From positions 87,708-151,707 of the forward strand of contig JADJES010000006.1 in assembly GCA_016708955.1 (NCBI GenBank): DNA of 64,000 bases. Reading direction: 5' to 3'. A program made the translations under genes and the position numbers. Positions 37,118 through 45,168 of this stretch are shown piece by piece (the stretch's first letter is position 1; the number at the start of each line of letters is the position of its first letter). Origin of the DNA: Nitrosomonas sp. GTDB taxonomy: Bacteria > Pseudomonadota > Gammaproteobacteria > Burkholderiales > Nitrosomonadaceae. The notes below the pieces were generated by a model that saw nothing but the letters and a program-made list of their open reading frames with translations, was not told where the DNA came from and searched no databases.

Positions 37118-38572
37118 ATGAGCAATGAAATTCTTGTAAATATCACCCCGCAAGAAACCAGAGTAGCCATACTAGAACAAGGTGTGACACAAGAGTTACA
37201 TATTGAACGGACGAGCGGCCGTGGCATTGTAGGCAATATTTATAATGGACGTGTCAGTCGCGTTCTGCCCGGAATGCAATCTGCATTTGTCGATATAGGC
37301 CTTGACCGGGCAGCATTTTTACATGTGGCGGACATAAAGACATCCAGTCAAGAGGGAGATACCACCAAACCGATTGAGAAACTATTATACGAAGGCAATA
37401 GCATTCTGGTGCAAGTAATCAAGGACGCGATTGGTACTAAGGGTGCGAGACTATCCACACAAATCAGTTTAGCGGGCCGTCTATTGGTTTATCTGCCGCA
37501 AGAATCACACATCGGTATTTCTCAACGCATTGAAGATGACAGTGAGCGTGAGTTGTTACGCGAAAAATTACAACAAATTCTGCCGGTAGATGAAAAAGGC
37601 GGTTACATTATCAGAACAATGGCTGAAACAGCGAATGAAAGTGATTTACGTGCCGATCACGAATATTTGCACAAGCTATGGCACGATATCCAACAACAAT
37701 CTATGACTATTGCGGCGCCTATTTTGCTCTATCAAGATTTGGATTTAAGTCATCGAGTATTACGAGATTATGTGAAAGAAGATACTTCCCGGATACTGGT
37801 GGACTCACGTGAAAATTATCAAAAGCTTGTGAAATTCGCGCAAAGCTATATGACGTATATTGCTGAGCATATTATTTTATATACCGGAGATCGCCCATTA
37901 TTTGATCTGTATGGCGTTGAGGAAGAAATTGAAAAATCTTTGGCCAGGCGCGTTAATCTTAAATCTGGCGGGTATCTGATTATTGATCAGACTGAAGCGC
38001 TCACTACCATGGATGTCAACACGGGTGGGTTTGTCGGTATTAGAAATTTCGACGACACTATCTTCAAAACGAATCTTGAAGCCGCTCAGGTAATCGCAAG
38101 GCAGCTTAGGCTGCGTAACCTGGGCGGAATTATCATCATTGATTTTATCGATATGGATTCTGAAGAACATAAAAATGCGGTATTGACTGAATTCAACAAA
38201 GCTTTGCTGAAAGATCGCACACGCATCACAGTCAATGGATTTAGCGCACTTGGATTGGTTGAAATGACGCGTAAGCGCACTCGGGAAAGCCTTGCGCATG
38301 TATTATGCGAATCCTGTCCGACCTGTAAAGGACGAGGAGAAATTAGAACTGCACAAACAATTTGTTACGAAATCTTACGTGAACTGCTACGAGAATCCAG
38401 ACAGTTTGAAGCCAATGAATTCCGTATTCTTGCATCACAGCAAGTGATTGATCTATTCCTTGATGAAGAATCTCAGAGCTTGGCGCAATTGGGTGATTTT
38501 ATAGCAAAACCGATTAGCTTGCAGGTTGAGGAATCCTATACGCAAGAGCAGTATGATGTAATATTAATGTAG
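37118..38572 (+). CDS. rng: Ribonuclease G
   Basis: Endoribonuclease of the RNase E/G family that matures the 5' end of 16S rRNA and takes part in mRNA decay. 484 residues, RNase G length without the RNase E scaffold. An S1-like RNA-binding domain (GNIYNGRVSRVLPGMQSAFV, DIGLDRAAFLHV) is followed by the catalytic domain (MDVNTGGFVGIRN, GGIIIIDFIDM). The Zn-link CESCPTCKGRG has the two conserved cysteines. A MITE-like inverted repeat begins 32 bp after the stop. Confidence 0.96.
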   Translation: MSNEILVNITPQETRVAILEQGVTQELHIERTSGRGIVGNIYNGRVSRVLPGMQSAFVDIGLDRAAFLHVADIKTSSQEGDTTKPIEKLLYEGNSILVQVIKDAIGTKGARLSTQISLAGRLLVYLPQESHIGISQRIEDDSERELLREKLQQILPVDEKGGYIIRTMAETANESDLRADHEYLHKLWHDIQQQSMTIAAPILLYQDLDLSHRVLRDYVKEDTSRILVDSRENYQKLVKFAQSYMTYIAEHIILYTGDRPLFDLYGVEEEIEKSLARRVNLKSGGYLIIDQTEALTTMDVNTGGFVGIRNFDDTIFKTNLEAAQVIARQLRLRNLGGIIIIDFIDMDSEEHKNAVLTEFNKALLKDRTRITVNGFSALGLVEMTRKRTRESLAHVLCESCPTCKGRGEIRTAQTICYEILRELLRESRQFEANEFRILASQQVIDLFLDEESQSLAQLGDFIAKPISLQVEESYTQEQYDVILM

Positions 38573-38604
38573 TGTATTTCTGTAGAATTTTGATACCTGC
38601 ATAA

Positions 38605-38778
38605 GTTCTAGCCCGGATATTGCATGAATTGCACGCGCCCTCACTTGTCTCTTGATTCCACAAGGAATTTATCTCAGTCAGGTGTATGAATAACTACACC
38701 GCTTCTTCGAAAAATCCCTTTTGAAACCAATATCATGCGTGATCATCGTGCGAATTCATGCAATATCCGGGCTAGAAC
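38605..38778. repeat. MITE-like element with ~31-bp terminal inverted repeats
   Basis: The left arm 38605-38635 (GTTCTAGCCCGGATATTGCA...) and right arm 38747-38778 are near-perfect inverted complements, differing by one extra base. They enclose 111 bp with no ORF. No target duplication is evident. The element fills the space between the convergent rng and porin genes and could serve as a bidirectional transcript end. Its right arm supplies the porin stop codon (see findings). Confidence 0.75.
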
Positions 38779-40129
38779 GGCAATATGAAATCCAGAGAAA
38801 ACAGAATCTGATCTTTGTTGCTTAAGCAAAAGGCCTGTAAGCTTCTGCGTGATAGGCATCGACTCTATCGTAACGAATATTGGGACGGATATTGAGTTTC
38901 TTTAAAAAATCCCATTTAAGCTTTAGTGTCTTAGCTGCTTTCCAATTTAAACCGACAGTCGCTGCATAATAGTCTGCTGGTGTAATAGTGACATTGCTGA
39001 GATTTCCTGCATAACTGACGGGTGTACCGTTAACATTATTAGTGGCAGCAGCAATCCGGAACGGAGATGGGTTTCGAAAACCAGCTTCATCACGATACCA
39101 CTCAACTCTGACGCCCGCTGACAGATTATCCGTTAAATCATAGTATAAATGTGCGATGGCGCTAAACCATTCTGCGTCTTTTGTAACATTGGTATATTTC
39201 AGATTGTTTAACAGAACTCCGCCTGCATGACCATAAACATGGTGCAAAACTAATAGGGTTTTAGGATTAATTCTGTGCTGCAACACAATATTATAGAATC
39301 CCCAAGGTTCGTTACTACGCGTGGAAGTCTCGCCATAAGTGCCGGAGAAATGGAATGAGGTAGCATGATTATCGCTAGTCCAAGTAAAGCCTGCAATTCC
39401 ACTCCAGTTTCCCAGTTGCTTATCACATCCGGCGTCCCAACCACCATTCGCACTGCCAGTAAGAGGACCTGCTAAAACTAACCAGTTTGAATTGATCTTG
39501 TAGTTTGCCAGCATGCCTGTATGCGTAAAAGGTTCCCCGACATTCAAGGTATAAGCACGTGTATAAAAAAAGTTATCAGGCGCTGGAACAGTTTCAAAAC
39601 CTGTTGGGGTATAGAAATGGCCTAACTTGATGTTAAGTCCATGGCCAACTGGCACATACGTTTCCACGTAGGCCTGCGGAAGCGCTATGCCGTAGGTGCG
39701 CGAGGAAGAACAGCATAAATTAAGATCCCAGTTACTTCTTTTTAAAGGTTCTCCAGAATTCACGTCATAGGCTGGAACACCAAAAGCTTGAGTAAATATC
39801 GCATCTGTTCCAAACATAAAATCGAAGCGTCCGCCAAAATCCCATGCATTTCCTTCGGAGACCACTGAACGCCGCATAAATAGATTCAATTGATTCAATT
39901 GAAAACGATTGGCCTGATCAGCAAAAATGACCGGGCCGTTGAAACCGTTATTCTGACTGGGATTAAAGGTTGCGCCGCCATGCAGCCAGCCGCCAAATTC
40001 TAGCTTACTCTCCTTGAATGATTTTCTTAGGCTACTGGCGTGTAAGTGATCTGAGTTGCTTGTAAGTGCGAATACACTACTAATAATGGCGAATATCAGA
40101 CATCTAAGATGCTTAAAGATAGATTGCAT
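38772..40129 (-). CDS. Outer-membrane beta-barrel porin-like protein 1 (apparent C-terminal frameshift)
   Basis: A signal peptide (HLRCLIFAIISSVFALTSN) is followed by a barrel of about 420 residues, rich in aromatics and alternating strands. It belongs to the putative BBP2-like barrel family: LEFGGWLHGGATFNPSQNNG, QLNQLNLFMRRSV, GHFYTPTGFETVPAPDNFFY. As written it ends YRPFA at 38822. One base shifted, the DNA continues SNKDQILFSLDFILPF and stops at 38772-38774, matching the paralogue at 42187 including the terminal Phe needed for outer-membrane insertion. A T lost from a T-run near 38820 would explain this. It is strongly similar to porin 2 throughout. Substrate unknown. Confidence 0.85.
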
Positions 40130-40285
40130 TTTTAGTTATTCTAAAAGAGGGAAAAAAGATACTGTGCCGGCATTTATTGCGGTGTTTCCCATTCTCATTT
40201 TAATTTATTCCTGGAAGCGGCATCCACCTGGGAATGGTTTGTTTGTCTTAGTCTTATAGGCGCAATGGTTAATGGTTTCCATTAA

Positions 40286-41651
40286 TGAAAAACGGTTCAT
40301 CCGGCAAGTGCGTACTTGTTAGTCAGAAATGCATGTTGAAATAAAGTGAATTAAAGGTTGAAATTATCTCTGATTTTCAACGAAGAGGTTTTTTCAACAT
40401 GTCGACCAGTTTGCTGTATCACGCCTTTGGTATAGTTGGTTATTTTTATCAAAGCACTTGTTTTATTGCGGGTGTCATAGTTGTTGCAATACAAGCGGAT
40501 CATTGGCGATTGAGATGTCCGGTATGTAAAAGCCGCGAGATACATTGCCGGGGAAAGTTGGTTAGACGCTTCAGGACAGTACCGGTAGGTCAAAAGCAGT
40601 CTATATCGACCTTCCAGTTCAGCGGGTAGAATGCACCCGATGCCAAGCAGTTCGTCAGGTAAAGATACAGTTTGCTGATGAGCACAAGCGCTATACACGT
40701 TCTTTCGAAAGATTGGTTTGGATCTCTCTAGGCACATGACCATCCAGGCAGTAGCACGCCATCTTGGAGTGAGCTGGGATCTGGTTAAGGGAATACAGAA
40801 GGACAATCTGAATAAACGTTATCGGTTGCCGAAATTGGCCAAGATAAAACGCATTGCGCTGGATGAAATATACCAAGGCAAGAAGCTGGGTTATTTAACG
40901 ATAGTTCTGGATCTTCAACGTGGGGCAGTGATTTTTGTTGGCAATGGGAAAGGTGCCGATGCACTGATTCCGTTTTGGAAGCGTTTGAAACGATCGGTGC
41001 ACGGATTGAAGCGGTTGCGACCGACATGGGGCCAGCATACATCAGTGCGGTGCGGGCTAATATCCCAGATGCAACGCTAGTGTTCGATCACTTCCATATT
41101 ATTAAGCTGTTCAACGAAAAGTTGACAAAACTGCGTCAGGATCTGCAACGAGAAGCAGAAAATGGGTTGGGCAAACCCGTTTTGAAGGGCATTCGCTGGC
41201 TGTTGCTGAAGAACCCTGACAACCTGGATGACAAGCGCAATGAACGTCAACGTCTGGACGAAGCATTAAAGCTCAATGAGCCCTTGGCAACGGCCTATTA
41301 CATGAAAGAAGAGTTACGCAATATCTGGCATCAACCGGATAAACTCTCAGCTCAAAATGCATTGGATGAATGGGTAAAAAAAGCCGCTGCTTCGGATGTC
41401 AACATGCTCAAGCAATTCTCTAAAACTATTGCAGCACACCGCTCAGGTATCCTGGCTTATTTCGATTTTAATGGTTTATCAACCGGGCCGTTGGAAGGTA
41501 CCAACAACAAGATAAAAACTTTGCACAAAATGGCCTATGGTTTCAGAGATGTCGAGTTCTTTAAACTCAAAATTATGGCGCTGCATGAAACCAATTATGT
41601 CCTTGTCGGTTAAACCCAAAAGTACGCACTTGCCGGATGAACCTGAAAAAC
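40286..41651. mobile_element. ISL3-family element, copy 1, with 8-bp target duplication
   Basis: The element spans 40294-41643 (1350 bp) with perfect 24-bp terminal inverted repeats beginning GGTTCATCCGGCAAGTGCGT. It is flanked by a perfect 8-bp direct repeat TGAAAAAC (40286-40293 and 41644-41651). The insertion is in the gap between porin 1 and lipoprotein 1, which are divergent, so it probably altered their promoters. A second copy is nested at 55162-56504. Confidence 0.95.
40399..41613 (+). pseudogene. ISL3-family transposase, copy 1, frameshifted
   Basis: The N-terminal zinc finger (LRCPVCKSREIHCRGK, then VECTRCQA in another frame) is followed by an HTH (AVARHLGVSWDLVKGI) and the DDE core: LDEIYQGKK, VATDMGPAYISAV and PLEGTNNKIKTLH. 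Three frame segments (40399-40629, 40718-41080 and 40975-41613) are needed, with at least three shifts: one near 40570-40590, one near 40720-40730, one near 40990. The last 212 residues are intact. Confidence 0.9.
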
Positions 41652-41728
41652 AATGGTTTTCCCAATATACACATAGCACTGATCGAATTAAGATGACGTC
41701 ATTCGTTGATGTCCGGAGGATAGTCATT

Positions 41729-42151
41729 ATGAGACCATTAAAATTATTGAAATTGTTTTTTGTACTTTCAGTATTGACTTCTTGCGCACATATGAATCCA
41801 TCTGCTATCGCGCTGGATGGAATCGCCAGTGATGATCATGAAGCTTTGGTTCAGCATTATGAAAACTTAGCCAGAGAAGCGAAAATAAAATTACAAGAGA
41901 ATAAAAAAGTGCTTGAAGCATACGAAGCACGTCCTTATTACTATGGTAGACAAGGTCTGGATCTGCAATCACATACATCAGCTAATATTCGCGCATACGA
42001 GAAACTTTTGAGGGAGAATTTGAGATATGCTGATTCTCATAAGAAAATGGCGATAAAACAAACAAGTAATCAAGTAAACAAAGCGGAAGCCAAGCTGAGT
42101 CATGATTTAATCATAGAAAACGAAGAGTATTCAGGTTATAAAGGGTTATAA
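41729..42151 (+). CDS. Small lipoprotein 1
   Basis: 140 residues. A lipoprotein signal (LKLFFVLSVLTSCAH) places the lipidated Cys at about residue 19. The mature part is helical and basic, with the motif ARPYYYGRQGLDLQSHTSAN and IRAYEKLLRENLRYADSHKK. The ATG at 41729 has GGAGG 9 nt upstream; codons further upstream belong to the ISL3 element. It is a paralogue of the lipoprotein at 43881 and, like it, lies next to a porin gene. Function unknown; an outer-membrane accessory role is only a guess. Confidence 0.82.
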   Translation: MRPLKLLKLFFVLSVLTSCAHMNPSAIALDGIASDDHEALVQHYENLAREAKIKLQENKKVLEAYEARPYYYGRQGLDLQSHTSANIRAYEKLLRENLRYADSHKKMAIKQTSNQVNKAEAKLSHDLIIENEEYSGYKGL

Positions 42152-42186
42152 AAAAGACAAAGAGGTGCTGTCCGCATATGGAATTA

Positions 42187-43536
42187 TTAAAAAGGCAAGA
42201 TAAAATCAAGTGAAAACAAGATTTGATCTTTATTGCCAGCAAACGGCCTATAAGCTGAAGTGTGATAAGCATCTACTCTGTCGTAGCGAATATTCGGACG
42301 AATATTGAGTTTTTTGATTGAATCCCACCTCAGATTTAATGTTTTGGCTGCTTTCCAGTTCATGCCGGCAGTAACCGAATAATAGTCTGCCGGGGTAATC
42401 GTTACATTGCTAATATTGCCCGCATAACTCATTGGTGCACCATTAACAAGATTCGTGGCTGCTGCGATCCGAAAAGGCGATGGATTGCGAAAACCGTCTC
42501 TGTCACGAAACCACTCACCTCGAGCACCTACAGACAGATTAGCTGTAAGATCGTAGTATAAGTGCGTGACAAAGCCGAACCATTGCGCATCCTTTACTAC
42601 ATTACTGTACTTTAGGTTATTCAATAAAACGCCATCAGCAAAGCCGTGGACATGATGCAAAACGAATAGGGTTTTGGGATTAATTCTGTGTTGTAACACA
42701 ATATTATACATTCCCCATGATTTGCTGCTTTGTGTTGAAGTTTCGCCATAAGTGCCAGTGACATTCAGTGAAGTGGCATGGTTATCGCTAGTCCAGGTAA
42801 TACCGGTAACACCGCCCCAATTGCCTAATTGTTTGTCCCAACCGCCATCACAGCCGCCAGTGGCACTGCCGGTAACCGCACTGCCGAGAACAGACCAATT
42901 TTTGTTTATTGCATAATTTGCTTGTAAACCGGTATGTGTGAAGGGTTCTCCCGCATTAAAAGAATAAGCGCGTGTATAAAAAAAGTTATCAGGTGCCGGG
43001 ACTGTTTCAAAACCGGTTGGCGAATAAAAATGTCCCATTTTGAGATTGATTCCATTTTCACCGATTGGTATATGCGCTTCCAGGTAAGCTTGCGGGAGTG
43101 CGATGCCATAGGTGCGCGTTGAAGAACAACAGATATGGAGATCCCAATTATTTCTGTTGAGGGGCTCACCAGAATTTACATCAAAAGTTGGAACACCAAA
43201 TGCTTGCGTAAAAACGGCATCGGTACCAAATAGAAAGTCGAAGCGTCCGCCAAAATCCCATTTATTCGTTTCCGATATCACGGAACGTTGCAGGAATAAA
43301 TTCAATTGATTTAACTGGAAACGGTTGGCCTGATCGGCAAAGGCAACTGGACCATTAAATCCGTTCGTTTGACTGGGATTAAAAGTCACGCCGCTATTCA
43401 CCCAACCACCGAATCCTACCCGGTTTTCTTTGGCAAAATTTACTAAATTACTTGCGTGAAGAGTAATTGAATGCGTAACGAAAAAAAATATACTGCTGAC
43501 TGTGATGACAAATAACGACCATTTTGAGTATTTCAT
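42187..43536 (-). CDS. Outer-membrane beta-barrel porin-like protein 2
   Basis: Intact 449-residue paralogue of porin 1. It has a signal peptide (LFVITVSSIFFFVTHSITLH), then VGFGGWVNSGVTFNPSQTNG, QLNQLNLFLQRSVISETN and GHFYSPTGFETVPAPDNFFY. The C-terminal strand SLDFILPF ends in Phe, the outer-membrane insertion signal. Two Cys next to each other (HICCSSTRTYG) are shared with porin 1. It is convergent with lipoprotein 1. Transported substrate unknown. Confidence 0.88.
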   Translation of the reverse strand: MKYSKWSLFVITVSSIFFFVTHSITLHASNLVNFAKENRVGFGGWVNSGVTFNPSQTNGFNGPVAFADQANRFQLNQLNLFLQRSVISETNKWDFGGRFDFLFGTDAVFTQAFGVPTFDVNSGEPLNRNNWDLHICCSSTRTYGIALPQAYLEAHIPIGENGINLKMGHFYSPTGFETVPAPDNFFYTRAYSFNAGEPFTHTGLQANYAINKNWSVLGSAVTGSATGGCDGGWDKQLGNWGGVTGITWTSDNHATSLNVTGTYGETSTQSSKSWGMYNIVLQHRINPKTLFVLHHVHGFADGVLLNNLKYSNVVKDAQWFGFVTHLYYDLTANLSVGARGEWFRDRDGFRNPSPFRIAAATNLVNGAPMSYAGNISNVTITPADYYSVTAGMNWKAAKTLNLRWDSIKKLNIRPNIRYDRVDAYHTSAYRPFAGNKDQILFSLDFILPF

Positions 43537-43880
43537 CTTTTGGTGACGATAAAAATTTTTTCACAAATAAATACGCCAAAAGCACTAAGACTCTGTTTTA
43601 GAGAACAGAACCTTAATGCTTTTGAATTAGCTGAAGCTTCTTTAGGGCACTTCTAAAAATCCAAATTTCGTCACAACACTTTGTTACTCGAAAAAAATGT
43701 TTCCTTACATATCATGCATATGCTGCGTAACCATTTTTTTCTCGTGCCTCGTTTTGTTTAGAACTTTGAATTTTTAGAAGTGCCCTTTAAATTATCAGCT
43801 TAACTTTGTTAGTCTTTTTCAATAAATGGCATGCTAACTAGAAAAATGAATCAGCAATTGTGCACTGGTTATTTATATCT
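43537..43880. other. Intergenic region with a hairpin and a MITE-like element
   Basis: 344 bp without a gene. A strong hairpin lies at about 43574-43618 (AAAAGCA...TGCTTTT enclosing TCTGTT...AACAGA). The MITE-like element at 43645-43785 fills much of the remainder. Confidence 0.5.
43641..43789. repeat. MITE-like element with 4-bp target duplication
   Basis: The element spans 43645-43785 (141 bp). Terminal inverted repeats GGGCACTTCTAAAAATCCAA and its complement (one mismatch) end it, and TTTA flanks both sides (43641-43644 and 43786-43789). No ORF. The ends suggest mobilisation by a transposase encoded elsewhere in the genome, none of those in this window. Confidence 0.75.
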
Positions 43881-44354
43881 TTATTGCGCCCTAATAGGCA
43901 GACTGTTAGCGTCTGAATTTAGTTTGGCTTTGATTTGATGCTTGCCATCTTGCTCAGGTGTTTCTGCTGATCCTGCATAATCACGCTGTAACAATTCGGC
44001 AGCAATTTTCCGATGCAAATCGGCTTGTCTTGTGACATCCGATAAAGCTTGTTCGTAATAACGAATATTGGCTTCCGTATGTGATCTAAAATCTTGACCT
44101 TGTCTGCCATAGTAATAACTATGATCCTCATATTCTTCTAATGATTCTTTTTTCTCTGCAACTTTTGCCACCATTTCTTTAGCTAAATTGTCATAGTAGT
44201 TTGACAATTTAGTATGATCACTATACGTTTCGGCGCTCTGTGTCATTTTTCTAATATCTGTATCTTGTGCTTCGAGTTGACCCAGCTGCGCACAGGCAAC
44301 CAAAAGAGAAAGCAAAGGTAACACTGCAAGATATTTGCCCAGTTTTATATTCAT
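43881..44354 (-). CDS. Small lipoprotein 2
   Basis: About 157 residues from the ATG at 44354. The lipoprotein signal LAVLPLLSLLVACAQ puts the lipidated Cys near residue 21. The mature part has HSYYYGRQGQDFRSHTEANI and RYYEQALSD, closely matching lipoprotein 1. GGAGC lies 9 nt before the start; the upstream in-frame codon at 44393 would add 13 residues without a signal. Function unknown. Confidence 0.8.
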   Translation of the reverse strand: MNIKLGKYLAVLPLLSLLVACAQLGQLEAQDTDIRKMTQSAETYSDHTKLSNYYDNLAKEMVAKVAEKKESLEEYEDHSYYYGRQGQDFRSHTEANIRYYEQALSDVTRQADLHRKIAAELLQRDYAGSAETPEQDGKHQIKAKLNSDANSLPIRAQ

Positions 44355-44511
44355 GATAGTAATAGCTCCAAGTAGAACAACGCAGTTGTGCATCCTACTG
44401 AATCAATACTGCTATGTATATTAGGGAAACTATGGTTTGTTACTAAGGGAAACCATTAGGCTGTCACATAATGATAGAAAATAGTTGTTTCAAAAGCGTC
44501 GATGAGATTGC

Positions 44512-45165
44512 TCAGTGCTCTTCAGAAATCCATCGCGTGGCGTAACGTATCAAGTCGGCACCATCTTTTAAATTCAATTTAACTCGAATATTAAAACGAT
44601 GTGTTTCAATGGTTTTAATGCTGCGGTAGAGTAACTTAGCGATTTCCTGGCTGCTATGTCCTTGTCCAATCAGGTGCAGCACCTCAAACTCACTGGGAGT
44701 AAGCGTATTAATTAACTGTTCCGGCTCTGAGCCTCCGGCAATCCGCTTTAGTAATTTATCATGCATTTGCTTGCTTAAATAAACGTTACCCTTTAATACT
44801 TCACGGATAGCAGTTAGCAGCACTTCGCCAGGCTCTTGTTTCATGACATAGCCACGCGCTCCGGCCCGTAGTGCGCGTTCCGCGTAAACTGATTCGTCAT
44901 GCATGGAAATAAAAAGTACTGGCAGAGTAGGGATCAGTGCATGCATACTTTTTATTACTTCGAAACCGGATACTGTCTTAAGCGTAACATCTAATAGAAC
45001 AATATCGACAGGACCAGTTTTCTTGAGTATTGCCAGCGCTTCATTACCGTCGCCTGCTTCAGCAAACACTTCCATATCTGGTTCCATATTGATGAGCATC
45101 GCCATACCATGCCGTAGCATGGCGTGATCATCAATCAGCATTACTTTAGCTTTCACTGTTGACAT
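44512..45165 (-). CDS. NarL/FixJ-type response regulator
   Basis: Cytosolic DNA-binding regulator of 217 residues. The receiver domain (residues 1-125) has the acidic pair IDDH, the phosphorylated Asp in VLLDVTL and the Lys in GYVMK. The C-terminal LuxR-type HTH is LTPSEFEVLHLIGQGHSSQE then RSIKTIETHRFNI. It starts 3 bp after the stop of the histidine kinase, so they form a two-component pair. Target genes are unknown; the lipoprotein/porin genes downstream are on the same strand and are candidates. Confidence 0.92.
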   Translation of the reverse strand: MSTVKAKVMLIDDHAMLRHGMAMLINMEPDMEVFAEAGDGNEALAILKKTGPVDIVLLDVTLKTVSGFEVIKSMHALIPTLPVLFISMHDESVYAERALRAGARGYVMKQEPGEVLLTAIREVLKGNVYLSKQMHDKLLKRIAGGSEPEQLINTLTPSEFEVLHLIGQGHSSQEIAKLLYRSIKTIETHRFNIRVKLNLKDGADLIRYATRWISEEH

Positions 45166-45168
45166 AGA

